64,000 nucleotides of DNA from Pseudomonas tehranensis (GTDB taxonomy: Bacteria > Pseudomonadota > Gammaproteobacteria > Pseudomonadales > Pseudomonadaceae): assembly GCF_014268615.1 (NCBI RefSeq), contig NZ_JABWQV010000005.1:1-64000 (forward strand). Direction: 5' to 3'. The notes under the pieces are model-generated. The model was given only the letters and a program-made list of their open reading frames with translations, was not told where the DNA came from and did no database searches. The translations under genes were made by a program, and so were the position numbers. Positions 35,011 through 44,807 of the stretch are shown one piece after another. Numbering within the stretch: position 1 is the first letter of the stretch; each line of letters opens with the position of its first letter.

Positions 35011-36249
35011 TCAGATATGTACAGCCTGATCTAACGCGTCACCCTGCTTCGGCAATTCCACCCGAACACGAAGAGCAATCATCAGCGCCGCCAGCAGCAT
35101 CACTGCGCCCGCGATGATGAAGACTCCCTCTACACCGCCAAAGCCGAAGACCAACCCACCGAGTGCAGCTCCCGCGGCGATTGACGATTGCACCGCGGCG
35201 ACGACCATCCCGCCTGCGGTTTCGGCTTGATCCGGAACCGTGCGTGCCACCCAATTTGACCAGGCAACCGGTACCCCGCCGAAAGCCAGGCCCCATAGCG
35301 CGACTACGAGTGCCAGCCCCGGCTCCTGGAGAGGCAGCGAGATCATGGCAAACGCGGCCACGGCTACCAAGGCAGGCATAAGGATCAATGTCAGGCGCAA
35401 GCTACGCTCCATCAGCCAACCCGCCACGAGTGTGCCGACGAAATTGGCGGCGCCGAAGCCCAATAGCATTAAAGCCAGGCCATCGATGTCGATGTGCACG
35501 ACGCTTTCAAGTGCGGGACGGATGTAGGTGAAAAGTGCGTATTGACCTGTGTGTGCGAGCACGCATCCGACCATGCCGATGGCAATGCCAGGGCGCCGGA
35601 GCAATTCCAGCACGGTTGCTGTGCGTGCCATTTTCCGAGGCGCCATGCTGGGTAGCGTGAACCACTGGAAGAGCAACGTCAGCACGCCGACCGCCGCTGC
35701 CGCATAAAAGGCGCTGCGCCAGCCGAAGAGGCCGCCCAAGTAGCTGCCCAGCGGAACGGAGACCACGGTTCCAACGGCGATGCCGCTGAAGATGATGGAC
35801 AGCGCGCGTGGCACCCATTTCGCCGGTACCAGGCGCATGGCCACGGCAGCCGCCATGCTCCAGAATCCACCCAACGCAATGCCAAGAAGCACTCGCATCA
35901 ACAACAGGACCGTCAGATTCGATGACATGGCAACGAGCAAGTTGGATGCAATCATCAGCAAGGAGAAACCCAGCAAGACGGTACGGCGGTCAAGCTTGCG
36001 GGTAAGCCCTGGCACCAAGAGTCCAGCAAACAACGCAACCACGGCGGTGACGGTCACGGCCTGACCGGCCATCGCTTCGGACACGCTCAAGTCCGAGGCC
36101 ATCGGCGTTAGCAGACTCGCCGGAAGGTATTCAGCCGTCAGTAGGCCAAAGACACCCATGGCCAGAGAGAAAACCGCCGTCCAGGCCGGGGTTGCCGGCT
36201 CTACTCCAGCAGCGCTGCCAGGTGCAGCATCAAGCACATTGCTACTCAT
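35011..36249 (-). CDS. MFS transporter, drug/sugar efflux type
   Basis: A 412-residue major facilitator with twelve hydrophobic segments. The order matches the DHA1/AraJ-like efflux group: FGLLTAEYLPASLLTPMASDL in the first helix, the R-x-L-DRR loop between helices 2 and 3, and the helix 5 motif GTVVSVPLGSYLGG. It is divergent from an AraC-type gene 61 bases away, the likely regulator. Confidence 0.88.
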   Translation of the reverse strand: MSSNVLDAAPGSAAGVEPATPAWTAVFSLAMGVFGLLTAEYLPASLLTPMASDLSVSEAMAGQAVTVTAVVALFAGLLVPGLTRKLDRRTVLLGFSLLMIASNLLVAMSSNLTVLLLMRVLLGIALGGFWSMAAAVAMRLVPAKWVPRALSIIFSGIAVGTVVSVPLGSYLGGLFGWRSAFYAAAAVGVLTLLFQWFTLPSMAPRKMARTATVLELLRRPGIAIGMVGCVLAHTGQYALFTYIRPALESVVHIDIDGLALMLLGFGAANFVGTLVAGWLMERSLRLTLILMPALVAVAAFAMISLPLQEPGLALVVALWGLAFGGVPVAWSNWVARTVPDQAETAGGMVVAAVQSSIAAGAALGGLVFGFGGVEGVFIIAGAVMLLAALMIALRVRVELPKQGDALDQAVHI

Positions 36250-36310
36250 CTCAAGAATCCTTGGGAAGTGATCGTGATCGGCAGTCTAGAGTTGAGTGTC
36301 AGGATGATCT

Positions 36311-37339
36311 ATGATGCAAACCCCTATTGTTTTGATCAAAACGCCTAATATGACTGAGTCAGGACAATTTGCGCTGTCTTCTGAACTGATTAGCGAACTG
36401 TTAACGGGTATGCGGCTGCGCGGTGTTCAGTACCGCCGCGTTCAAACGGGGCCGAGCTTTGGCTTGGGTTTTGAACACAGATCGGCGCATGCCTACTTTC
36501 ATTATCTGGCGGTGGGTACGGCCATCCTGCGTACGGGAGATGGCGCGATACATCATCTCTCGGCAGGTGACGCGGTATTGGTGCCGCAAGGTCATGGGCA
36601 CGAATTGCTATCAGCGCTGGATGCCACCGTTCAGAATATCGACCAACTTGATGCAGCCCCCTTAGGCGAGGCCGTCAGTGGTGTGAACACCTGTCCCAGC
36701 ACACTTTCTACGCCAAGTGCGATCCTGTTCTATGGCTGCATGGAGTTCGATCTTGGGGGCATGCGGGCGTTAGGCAAGCTGATGCCGAATGTCATGGTGG
36801 CGGACACCGGTGGTCAGAGTTATCCAGGGTTGGGGTCGATACTCGATTCAATCAAATATGAGATCTGCGCCGGACGTATAGGGTATGCCGGGATCATGGC
36901 TCGGCTTGCGGAGGTCGCTGCATCCTTATTCGTACGGGGTTGGGTCGAGTGTGGCTCTGAAAGCGCGCAAGGTCTCATGGCGGCGCTGCGAGATCCCCGC
37001 CTGGCGCGTTCTATCCTCGCCCTGCATCGCCAACCCGGGCGCGAGTGGACGGTTGCCGAACTGGCAGCCGAATCTCACGTGTCACGCTCCGTGTTCGCGC
37101 AGCGGTTCCAAGCCACCATTGGCGTGCCTCCCTTGCGATACGCCACCGAGTTGCGGATGCGGATCGCAAGCCAATGGCTGACGCAGGACAACCTGTCGAT
37201 CGATGCCGTCGCACAACGCTTGGGCTATACCTCGCAAGCAGCGTTCAGCCGTGCATTCAAGCGCATCATTGGCCAGCCGCCAGGGGCGAGTAGACAGACA
37301 CGTCGAAGCAGTGAGCCTGTGCAATCAGTTTTCTTATGA
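36311..37339 (+). CDS. AraC-family regulator with cupin domain
   Basis: A 342-residue regulator: residues about 30-200 form a cupin-type sensor (AYFHYLAVGTAILR, LSAGDAVLVPQGHGHEL) and residues about 235-330 hold two AraC helix-turn-helix units (WTVAELAAESHVSRSVFAQRF, then SIDAVAQRLGYTSQAAFSRAFKR). It is divergent from the MFS gene and probably controls it in response to a small ligand. Confidence 0.9.
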   Translation: MMQTPIVLIKTPNMTESGQFALSSELISELLTGMRLRGVQYRRVQTGPSFGLGFEHRSAHAYFHYLAVGTAILRTGDGAIHHLSAGDAVLVPQGHGHELLSALDATVQNIDQLDAAPLGEAVSGVNTCPSTLSTPSAILFYGCMEFDLGGMRALGKLMPNVMVADTGGQSYPGLGSILDSIKYEICAGRIGYAGIMARLAEVAASLFVRGWVECGSESAQGLMAALRDPRLARSILALHRQPGREWTVAELAAESHVSRSVFAQRFQATIGVPPLRYATELRMRIASQWLTQDNLSIDAVAQRLGYTSQAAFSRAFKRIIGQPPGASRQTRRSSEPVQSVFL

Positions 37340-37340
37340 A

Positions 37341-38918
37341 TTACCGGTGCAGCGCTGTAGCCGCAGCTGTCCCACCCTGCGCAGCGAGGACAAGATCGGC
37401 TGCTCGTTCGCCGATGACGACACACGGCGCCATCGTGTTGCCAACGGTAATTCGCGGCATGATGGAAGCATCAGCGATGCGCAGTTTATCGATGCCATAT
37501 ACGCGCAGTTGATGGTCGACCACCGACATCGTATCTCGGCCCATTTTCGCGGTGCAGGACTGGTGCCAGTAAGTCACGGCAGAGCGGCGGATGAACTGCT
37601 CCATAGCGCGATGTTCTTTCGGCCCGGGCACAACTTCGCGTTTGACCAGCCCGTTGAAGGCGTCGCTGTTACCTAGCGCCCTGCACAGGTCGATCGACGC
37701 ATACGCCGCAGTCATATCCTCGGGCGCGCTCAGCGAGTTCGGCTCAATCAGTGGGGCATCCAGTGGCCCGGCACCCGACAGGCGCAAGCGTCCTCGACTG
37801 GCAGGCCTGGCCAGCCCTGCGAACATCGTCCAGCCATGCTGTGGCGGCTCAATCGCGACTTCGGGCGGAGAGGGTACCGCAAACGCCAGCTGACACTGCA
37901 ACAGGTCCGGGACATCCAGGCGACTGTCGCTTTTCCAGTACAAGGTGGTTTCGCACCCGCTGCCACCGACTGCCTGGGGTTGCAGGTACTCCCATGTGCA
38001 GCCAAAGGCGAGGTGATCCTGAAGGTTCTCGCCTACGCCAGGAAGGTGATTGATCGGGGCGATGCCGTGGTGTCGCAGTTCATCTTCCGGGCCGATTCCC
38101 GATTGCATGAGCACCTTGGGTGTTTGCACCGCGCCCATGGACAGGATGACCTCGGCTGCGGCATAGAAGCACTGACGTTCGCCTGCGATCACCACTTCGA
38201 CACCGATAGCTCGTGTACCGACAAGCAATACGCGAGTCACCAATGCCCCTGGCAGAACCGTCAAGTTCGGATAGTGCAACCGTGGCCGGATGTAGGAGTC
38301 GTAAACGGATTCGCGCTTGCCCTGATTAATGCGCAGATCGGTAATAGCGACCCCGCCCGGGCCTTCCATCATCGCGCCATTGGGACTGTCGAATCGGGGG
38401 ATACCCAACCGGCTGGCCGCCTCCAACGTGGCCCACGCGAGGGGTTGAGGCGTGGCCGGCTGTTCGACATGCACGGGGCCACCTGAACCACGCCGCGTGG
38501 CATCAGGGCTGCCTTGCCAGTTCTCGATCCTGCGGTAGTAATCGAGTACCGAATCGTAGCCCCAGGCCGGGTCGCCGGACTCGGCAGCGAAATGGTCCCA
38601 ATCGGAACGGTGCCCGCGCGACCAGACCATCACATTGATGCTGGAGCCACCGCCGAGGCCCTTACCCATGTTCAGGGATAGCCGTCGACCATTGAGGTGT
38701 GGATTGGGTTGCCCCTCGAATGCCCAGTCGCGCGTTGAACCAAGGTTCATCGGCCATTGCGCCGGTTCGGTAACCTCGGGGCCCGAGTACCCCTCGCCAG
38801 CCTCAATCAGCAAGACGCGTGCGCTGCTCTGATCGGCAAGACGGGCAGCGACCACGCAGCCCGCCGTACCTGCTCCGCACACAATGAAGTCATAGTGTTG
38901 ATCACGCAGATGATTCAT
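37341..38918 (-). CDS. GMC-family FAD oxidoreductase
   Basis: A 525-residue choline-dehydrogenase-like enzyme. The FAD motif is GAGTAGCVVAARLAD near the N-terminus, the GMC signature includes GGSSINVMVWSRGH, and the C-terminal active-site area reads YWHQSCTAKMG and ADASIMPRITVGNTMAP. The ATG at 38918 is chosen since the longer frame has 23 unlikely residues before it. It converges with the AraC gene with one base between them. Confidence 0.9.
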   Translation of the reverse strand: MNHLRDQHYDFIVCGAGTAGCVVAARLADQSSARVLLIEAGEGYSGPEVTEPAQWPMNLGSTRDWAFEGQPNPHLNGRRLSLNMGKGLGGGSSINVMVWSRGHRSDWDHFAAESGDPAWGYDSVLDYYRRIENWQGSPDATRRGSGGPVHVEQPATPQPLAWATLEAASRLGIPRFDSPNGAMMEGPGGVAITDLRINQGKRESVYDSYIRPRLHYPNLTVLPGALVTRVLLVGTRAIGVEVVIAGERQCFYAAAEVILSMGAVQTPKVLMQSGIGPEDELRHHGIAPINHLPGVGENLQDHLAFGCTWEYLQPQAVGGSGCETTLYWKSDSRLDVPDLLQCQLAFAVPSPPEVAIEPPQHGWTMFAGLARPASRGRLRLSGAGPLDAPLIEPNSLSAPEDMTAAYASIDLCRALGNSDAFNGLVKREVVPGPKEHRAMEQFIRRSAVTYWHQSCTAKMGRDTMSVVDHQLRVYGIDKLRIADASIMPRITVGNTMAPCVVIGERAADLVLAAQGGTAAATALHR

Positions 38919-38983
38919 GCAGGACGCTCCGTATCGATGCAGCGATTGAGTTTGCGGTGACCAGTGGCGGTGTTTCCCTGCAA

Positions 38984-39757
38984 TCACTGCTCGCCAACGC
39001 TGTGCACTGCCTTAAGGATCACTGAGGCGACCTCGGCCGGCTTTGACTGCTGAGGAACATGGCTGGTGTGCACCTCTGCAAGGGTGGCACCGATACGCTT
39101 GGCGGCAGAGCGCTGGACGTCGGGGTGGATCATCCGGTCTTCTGTGGCGAGCAGATACCAGGATGGTTTGGTCTTCCAGGCCGACACGGTCGTTTTATCT
39201 TCGAAGGCAGATGCCTTGATGGGACCTTGCGTGGCGGTCATGACGGCGGTCTGCGCTGCCGGGAGATCCTGGGCGAAGTCCTTGGCCATGCCTTCTGGCG
39301 TCAAATAGAGGAAACCGTTGCCGTCGGCCTTGATCTGACTGATGCCAGGGGGCGTGGGGGCGCCTTTACCTTGTTCGCCGCTGGTTTGCCCGGCCTCTGG
39401 CGCGAAGGCGGCGACATACACCAGCGCGCTGACCTTCGGGTCGCTACCGGCTTCGGTAATCACGGTGCCGCCCCAAGAATGCCCGACGAGAACCACTTTG
39501 CCCTGCTGGTTGTTCAACGCGCGGCGCGTCGCGGCAACATCGTCGGCAAGCGAGGTGAGCGGGTTCTGCACAACCGTAACGGCCACCCCTTGGGCTTGGA
39601 GCAGCGGCACCACTTTGGCCCAATCGGAGCCGTCGGCGAACGCGCCGTGTACGATCACCACGGAGGGCGTTGTATCCTGCGCGTGACTGGCGCTTGCGAT
39701 GAAGGCACCGGCCAGGGCAAAGGCGACGGTAGCGATTTTCGATTTGAATGTTTTCAT
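38984..39757 (-). CDS. exported alpha/beta hydrolase
   Basis: A 257-residue hydrolase with a Sec signal peptide (hydrophobic stretch ending SASHA-QD), oxyanion segment VHGAFADGSDW, nucleophile elbow GHSWGG, and acid and histidine near the end (TEDRMIH, EVHTSHVPQQS). It resembles the salicylate-esterase/EstC-like group. The start at 39757 gives the proper signal peptide. It is periplasmic or secreted, upstream of the GMC gene on the same strand. Confidence 0.85.
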   Translation of the reverse strand: MKTFKSKIATVAFALAGAFIASASHAQDTTPSVVIVHGAFADGSDWAKVVPLLQAQGVAVTVVQNPLTSLADDVAATRRALNNQQGKVVLVGHSWGGTVITEAGSDPKVSALVYVAAFAPEAGQTSGEQGKGAPTPPGISQIKADGNGFLYLTPEGMAKDFAQDLPAAQTAVMTATQGPIKASAFEDKTTVSAWKTKPSWYLLATEDRMIHPDVQRSAAKRIGATLAEVHTSHVPQQSKPAEVASVILKAVHSVGEQ

Positions 39758-39845
39758 TGGATGAGCTCCTGTTCGGGAGTTCAAATTCTGCGGACTGGCC
39801 TGCGATGTGGGCATCGGTCAATTATCCGACCCCGGGATATTTTTC

Positions 39846-41285
39846 ATGGATAGTGCGTTGCAACTGGACATCTCCCTGGATGGGGCACTGGCGACGATCG
39901 CCCAGGTTGGTGACCTCAGCATGGGACAACCCCTCGGTCATTCCCGGCGCGTTGCCGCACTGGCGCGGATGTTGGCGCAGGCCCAGCACGGCGACGGTGA
40001 GCACCTGAGGGTAGCGGAACAGGTTGCCTTGCTGCGCTGGTCCGGTTGCACCGCCAATGCCGAAGGCTTTGCGGATCTGCTGGGCGACGACGTCGATGGC
40101 CGCCGCGCGATGCTCGATTTGACGCTGGGCAATGAGCAAATGAACGCGGTGCATCAGGCCACCCCGCTTGCCGTCGTGCACTGTGAGGTGTCTGGAGCCA
40201 TCGCCAAAACTCTCCAGCTCGGTGCCGCCGTCGAGGCGGGCTTGTGTCGCGTGTTCGAAACCTACGACGGCACTGGCCGGCCGCTGGGCCTGACCCATGA
40301 GCACATTCCGGAGGTCGCCTATCAGGTAGTGCTTGCGGGTGATCTGGATATTCTCAGTCGTGCACACGGCCTGGACGCGGCGCTACGCTGGATCGGGGAG
40401 CAGTCGGATCGGCGCTATCCAGCGTCGCTGGTATCGTTGCTTCTGGGCAACGCAAAGGACTGGCTGGCGGATCTGGAAACGCTTTCGAAAACCGTTGAGC
40501 ACGGGCATGAGCAACGTTGCGTCTCACTGACGTTGGTGGGAGACATCATCGACTTGAAGCTCCCGTGGTTGGCAGGGCATTCGCGGCAGGTGGCGCATGT
40601 CGCCGTGGAAGCTGCACGCCTGTGGGGGCTGCGTGAACCCACCTTGACAAACATTGGCAAGTCCGCGCTCATCTACGGTCTCGGCCGGGCAGCCGTTTCG
40701 AACCACCTTTGGAATACCGCAGGGACGCTGCCATATGGCGCTGCGGAGCGGGTGCGCCTTGTCCCTTACTGGACGCAACAGGCGCTTAGGCCTATCACTG
40801 AACTGGCCGTGCCCGCAACGATTGCAGCCCATGCCTATGAGCGGCTCAATGGCAGTGGCTATTTTCGAGGCGTGGCGGGTGATGCGCTGTGTGCCGAGCA
40901 TCGCCTGTTCGCCGCCTCGGTAGCCTGGGTCGCGCTAAGGGAAGCCAGGCCATGGCGATCGGCCCACGGCGAAGCGGATGCCGCCAGGCTGCTCAAACAG
41001 GATGCTGGCAATGGCTTGTTCGACAACGATGTTTGCGACGCAGTCATTGCCGCCGCAGGTGGCGAGCGTCGAATGCGGCAACCGAAGGCTTCGTTGCTCA
41101 CGACTCGCGAGTGCCGCATCCTGCTGGAAATCAGCCGTGGCGCCAGCAACAAGCAGGTGGCGCGGCTGCTGGACATCAGTCCGAGCACAGTTCGCACGCA
41201 CATGGAAAGCATCTTTCGCAAACTGGAATGCTCGACCCGGGCAGCCGCTACCTTGAAGGGGCTGACACTGGGATTGATTGCCTGA
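39846..41285 (+). CDS. HD-domain phosphohydrolase-like protein with LuxR output domain
   Basis: A 479-residue two-part regulator. The first 400 residues contain two HD-GYP-like halves: GHSRRVAALARML with YDGTGRPLGL, and AGHSRQVAHVAVEAARLW with AYERLNGSGYF. The exact HD and GYP residues are only partly kept, so cyclic-di-GMP hydrolysis is doubtful. Residues about 415-475 are a LuxR helix-turn-helix (TTRECRILLEISRGASNKQVARLL). I take the ATG at 39846, since earlier residues look non-coding. It is divergent from the exported hydrolase gene. Confidence 0.8.
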   Translation: MDSALQLDISLDGALATIAQVGDLSMGQPLGHSRRVAALARMLAQAQHGDGEHLRVAEQVALLRWSGCTANAEGFADLLGDDVDGRRAMLDLTLGNEQMNAVHQATPLAVVHCEVSGAIAKTLQLGAAVEAGLCRVFETYDGTGRPLGLTHEHIPEVAYQVVLAGDLDILSRAHGLDAALRWIGEQSDRRYPASLVSLLLGNAKDWLADLETLSKTVEHGHEQRCVSLTLVGDIIDLKLPWLAGHSRQVAHVAVEAARLWGLREPTLTNIGKSALIYGLGRAAVSNHLWNTAGTLPYGAAERVRLVPYWTQQALRPITELAVPATIAAHAYERLNGSGYFRGVAGDALCAEHRLFAASVAWVALREARPWRSAHGEADAARLLKQDAGNGLFDNDVCDAVIAAAGGERRMRQPKASLLTTRECRILLEISRGASNKQVARLLDISPSTVRTHMESIFRKLECSTRAAATLKGLTLGLIA

Positions 41286-41308
41286 GCCAGGCCTGGGTTA
41301 AGCCTGAA

Positions 41309-42226
41309 TCAGGCGAGCCCATCCTGATCGGCTTGACTGGCGCGTGCCAGGTCGATGAATGCCTTGGCTGCCGCGCTGGGGTTGCGGCGGTTCGGGTAGT
41401 ACAGGCACAGCTTGTCTCTGGGCGGTGTCCAGTCTTCGAGAATCCGCACGAACCGACCGGCGCGGATTTCGTCTTGAACGTCCTGCTCCATGAAAAAGCC
41501 GAGCCCCATGCCTTCCTGCACCACCACCTTGACCACGCTGGATTCATCCAGCGTAAGCGGCCCGTTCACATCGAGACGCGTCACTTCCCCGTCCCGCTCG
41601 AAATGCCACGGGAAAATCGCCCCATTGGGTAGTCGAACGCGGATGCATTGATGCTGGAGCAGCTCGGCTGGCGTTCGCGGTTTGCCGTGTTTTTCGAAGT
41701 AGGCCGGCGAACCGACCACCGCGTAGCGTTGCGGCTGCCCGAGAGGGATCACAATCGCGTCGTTCGGAACGAGGCTTGCTGAGCGCACGCCGAAATCGAA
41801 GCCGTCAGCCACGATATCCACCAGACGGCCTTCGGTGACGAGGTCGATGTGTACTTTCGGATGCTGCTGCAGGAACTCCATCACCAGTGGCAGGAGCGCC
41901 GATCGGGCAGCGCTGGCGAACGCATTGATACGCAGCGTGCCCGAGGGCCCGGCGTTATGCGATCGCACGGCATCGAGTGCCGCACGCAAATCCTGCAAGG
42001 CTGGCCCCACCTGCTCCAGAAATATCCTGCCCGCTTCAGTGATGGCCACGCTACGGGTCGTGCGATTGAACAGCCGCGATTCGAGGCGGGCTTCCAGTTG
42101 GGCAATGGTGTTGCTCAACGCGGTGGTGGAGATGTCGAGATCGATGGCGGCTTGCCGAAACGAACCCCTGCGTGCGACCGCTATAACAGCGTCCAGCTCA
42201 CTGAGGGCGAAACGATCTTGATGCAT
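41309..42226 (-). CDS. LysR-family transcriptional regulator
   Basis: A 305-residue LTTR with an N-terminal helix-turn-helix ([30 protein letters not shown]) and a PBP-like effector domain. It is divergent from an SDR gene and most likely controls it; a GTTTGT-N9-ACAAAC dyad lies between them. Confidence 0.9.
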   Translation of the reverse strand: MHQDRFALSELDAVIAVARRGSFRQAAIDLDISTTALSNTIAQLEARLESRLFNRTTRSVAITEAGRIFLEQVGPALQDLRAALDAVRSHNAGPSGTLRINAFASAARSALLPLVMEFLQQHPKVHIDLVTEGRLVDIVADGFDFGVRSASLVPNDAIVIPLGQPQRYAVVGSPAYFEKHGKPRTPAELLQHQCIRVRLPNGAIFPWHFERDGEVTRLDVNGPLTLDESSVVKVVVQEGMGLGFFMEQDVQDEIRAGRFVRILEDWTPPRDKLCLYYPNRRNPSAAAKAFIDLARASQADQDGLA

Positions 42227-42259
42227 GGATTGTCCTGAATTACGGGATTGGTCATAAAG

Positions 42260-42280
42260 GTTTGTCCCAGTTGAACAAAC
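42260..42280. promoter_or_regulatory. candidate LysR-type operator
   Basis: GTTTGT and ACAAAC form an inverted repeat with nine bases between, and contain a T-N11-A core as LysR regulators prefer. It lies 34 bases upstream of the LysR gene and 73 bases upstream of the short ORF ahead of the SDR. Confidence 0.4.
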
Positions 42281-42332
42281 TATCTGTCAGGCAGCAAGAT
42301 TGCTTCAGGAAATCCATCCAGGAGATTAGCGA

Positions 42333-42392
42333 ATGAACCTTCAGCTTCCCGACGTCGTGCAGACGTACTTTGCGGTCAGCACGCCATGCTGA
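42333..42392 (+). pseudogene. 5' stub of a SnoaL/NTF2-like gene (19 codons)
   Basis: An ATG with a strong AGGAG site starts a 19-codon frame ([19 protein letters not shown]) that ends inside the SDR start region. Its first residues resemble the N-terminus of small NTF2-like/SnoaL proteins, which often open with a PxxVxxYFA motif. I infer that an internal deletion fused the front of such a gene to the SDR gene. It may now work as a leader that couples translation to the SDR. Confidence 0.45.
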
Positions 42393-43162
42393 ATCTAGGT
42401 TTGACTGGCAAGCGGGTCCTCGTCACCGGAGGCACCAAAGGCATCGGCAAGGCTGTCGTCGAGTTGTTACTGGCCGAGGGCGCGAAGGTCATTACCTCGG
42501 CCAGGCAGGTGGACGTGGAAATGCCGGGCGCTCTTCTGATTGCGGCTGATCTTTCCACCCGGGAAGGTTGTGACGTGCTGATCGCCGCGATCCAACAGCG
42601 GCTGGGTGGCGTGGACATAATGATCCACGTCCTGGGTGGTTCGTCGGCACCCGGCGGCGGTTTTGCTGCGCTGGATGAGGAACAGTGGCAACGAGAGCTC
42701 AGCCTGAACCTGTTGCCGGCGGTGCGTCTCGATCGCGCCTTGCTCCCGGGTATGCTGGAGCGCAAGGAAGGGGTCGTCATCCACGTCACCTCCATCCAGA
42801 GTCGGCTGCCACTGCCGGAAGCTACAACCGCTTACGCGGCGGCCAAGGCCGCGCTGTCGACGTACAGTAAAAGTTTATCGAAAGAGGTTTCGCCCAGAGG
42901 CATCCGCGTGGTTCGGGTTTCGCCGGGCTGGGTTGAAACCGAAGCGTCGGTGGCATTAGCCGAGCGACTCGCGCAGGAGGCCGGTACTGACTATCAAGGT
43001 GGTAAAGAGATCATCATGAAAGCACTTGGAGGTATCCCGCTCGGCCGCCCATCGACGCCTTCTGAAGTTGCTGACCTGATCGGTTTTCTGGCTTCGCCGC
43101 GAGCGGCATCTATCACGGGAAGTGAGTTTGTGATCGACGGCGGAACAGTGCCAACGGTTTAG
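42386..43162 (+). CDS. SDR-family oxidoreductase
   Basis: A 258-residue short-chain dehydrogenase: [10 protein letters not shown] cofactor motif, a serine in HVTSIQSR, the Y-x3-K pair in [10 protein letters not shown] and a C-terminal [15 protein letters not shown]. The start ATG has no ribosome site of its own but overlaps the short frame described at 42333, so translation may be coupled. Substrate unknown. Confidence 0.9.
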   Translation: MLNLGLTGKRVLVTGGTKGIGKAVVELLLAEGAKVITSARQVDVEMPGALLIAADLSTREGCDVLIAAIQQRLGGVDIMIHVLGGSSAPGGGFAALDEEQWQRELSLNLLPAVRLDRALLPGMLERKEGVVIHVTSIQSRLPLPEATTAYAAAKAALSTYSKSLSKEVSPRGIRVVRVSPGWVETEASVALAERLAQEAGTDYQGGKEIIMKALGGIPLGRPSTPSEVADLIGFLASPRAASITGSEFVIDGGTVPTV

Positions 43163-43183
43163 CGAAATGTTGCAGGTGTCGCA

Positions 43184-43202
43184 CTAATTGAAAGTCATTA
43201 TC
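43184..43202. promoter_or_regulatory. candidate Fur box before the FecI-like gene
   Basis: CTAATTGAAAGTCATTATC matches the 19-base Fur consensus at 13 positions, including the whole right arm TCATTATC. Iron-starvation sigma genes are usually Fur-repressed, which fits. Confidence 0.6.
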
Positions 43203-43246
43203 ATTTGATATACTCTCGCGATTCCTCCTCGCTTGAGTCGTTTTGC

Positions 43247-43753
43247 GTGTCCTGGCCACCCGATCCTCATTCTGCTGACGGCGAGTTCGAGAGCCATTCG
43301 AGCGAGCTCCTGCGCTTCCTCACACGGCAGGTGAAGTGCGCAGAACTGGCGGCCGACCTGCGCCAGGAGACGTGGTTGCGCTTTCGCCGGCGCGAGTCCG
43401 GAAAGGAGATCGGCAATCTTCGCGCTTTCCTCTACCGCATCGCGCGCAACCTGATCATTGACTACCGCCGTCAGCAAAAGTCGCGCCCTGTGGAGGAGGA
43501 GATATCCATCGAATTGGTCAGTGCCCAGCCGGGTCCGGAGCGAGCGGCAAGCGACGCCCAGCGCCTGGAGCTACTGCAGCGCGCAGTCCAGGGTTTGCCA
43601 CCGCATCTGCGTCAGGCGTTGTTGTGGAATCGCCTGGACGGGCTGACCCAGCGTGAGATCGGCGAGCGCCTGGGGGTCTCGGAAAGCATGGCCGGACGCT
43701 ATATCCTGAAGGCCCTCGAACACTGCCAGCAGCAGATGGACCCGCAGCCGTGA
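43247..43753 (+). CDS. ECF sigma factor, FecI type
   Basis: A 168-residue iron-starvation sigma factor: region 2 (ELAADLRQETWLRFRRRE, FLYRIARNLIIDYRRQQ) and region 4 (LNRLDGLTQREIGERLGVSESMAGRYILKAL-type). The frame is open from a TTG at 43205, but that codon touches the Fur box, so I favour the GTG at 43247, which gives the usual length. Neither start has a strong ribosome site. It is coupled to the anti-sigma gene by a four-base overlap. Confidence 0.85.
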   Translation: MSWPPDPHSADGEFESHSSELLRFLTRQVKCAELAADLRQETWLRFRRRESGKEIGNLRAFLYRIARNLIIDYRRQQKSRPVEEEISIELVSAQPGPERAASDAQRLELLQRAVQGLPPHLRQALLWNRLDGLTQREIGERLGVSESMAGRYILKALEHCQQQMDPQP

Positions 43754-44676
43754 CTCATCCTTCGCTTCTCGATCAGGCCCGGCAATGGCAGGTGCTGCTG
43801 CATTCTGGTCGCGCCACCGCTGCCGATCGCGATGCCGCGCAGGCCTGGCGCCAGGCGGCGCCCGAGCACGAGCAAGCATTGCGAGAGGTGGAAGAGCTGT
43901 GGTCGTTGCTCGGCCAGATAGAACGTCCGGCCGAGCAGCCTCAGGTGCGCGTGATGCGGCGCCATCGACGTTGGGCGCCTCCGCTGGCCTGCGCCGCGAT
44001 GCTGTTGCTTGCCCTGTGGCTACCGCGCGGCACCTGGATTGGCCTGTATGCCGATATCAGCACCCAGCCGGGCGAGGTGCGCGAGTTGCGTCTGGCAGAT
44101 GGTTCGCTGTTGACCCTCAACGGTGATTCGGCGCTGGACTGGCAGTTTGTCGACGGTCGCCGCGAGGTGAGGTTGTACCGCGGCGAGGCGGATTTCCAGG
44201 TAGCCCATGACCCGGCTCGGCCGTTCATTGTCAGTGCCGGCGAGGCGCGCATACGCGTCACCGGCACGCGCTTTGATGTGCGTCTGGAGGAGGGCGGTGT
44301 CGACCTCGCGGTCAGCGAGGGCCGAGTGTTGGCCTCCAGCGAGGGGCATGAACCGCTGCCGGTGGTCGGCGGGCAGCAGGTGCAGTGGCGGGACGGGGAG
44401 CTGCAGGCGCCGCAGGCTTTGGATGCGCGCCAGCGCTTGGGCTGGCAGCGCGGCAAGCTGATATTCCGCGACCGGCCACTGGAGCAAGTGTTTGCCGAGC
44501 TCGAACGCAGCCAGTCTGCGCGCGTGCTGTTTGTCGACGAAGCCGCTCGCAGGCTACAGGTGACCGGCGTGTTCGCCCTTGACGACCCGCAGGCGGTGTT
44601 AAGTGCTGTCGAAACCACTTTGCCTGTGCGTCTGGTGCGTCTGCCGGGATTGATTCTGGTTGCGTCACGCCGCTGA
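43750..44676 (+). CDS. FecR-family anti-sigma/signal transducer
   Basis: A 308-residue inner-membrane protein: N-terminal cytoplasmic FecR domain (WRQAAPEHEQALREVEELW), one membrane span (about residues 75-95), and periplasmic FecR domain with RLADGSLLTLN. It starts at a GTG overlapping the sigma gene stop. It passes the signal from the TonB receptor encoded next to the sigma factor. Confidence 0.9.
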   Translation: MTHPSLLDQARQWQVLLHSGRATAADRDAAQAWRQAAPEHEQALREVEELWSLLGQIERPAEQPQVRVMRRHRRWAPPLACAAMLLLALWLPRGTWIGLYADISTQPGEVRELRLADGSLLTLNGDSALDWQFVDGRREVRLYRGEADFQVAHDPARPFIVSAGEARIRVTGTRFDVRLEEGGVDLAVSEGRVLASSEGHEPLPVVGGQQVQWRDGELQAPQALDARQRLGWQRGKLIFRDRPLEQVFAELERSQSARVLFVDEAARRLQVTGVFALDDPQAVLSAVETTLPVRLVRLPGLILVASRR

Positions 44677-44807
44677 GACTCGCACCGCGCCTGGGTCTTC
44701 AAGAAAACAGAAAATATTTAGGCGGCGATGGTTCAGAAATCATCGGCGCCTTCGTCTTCTGTTCCTGCAAATGCGACTTCTTCGTATTGACAGCCAAGGA
44801 CATCAGC

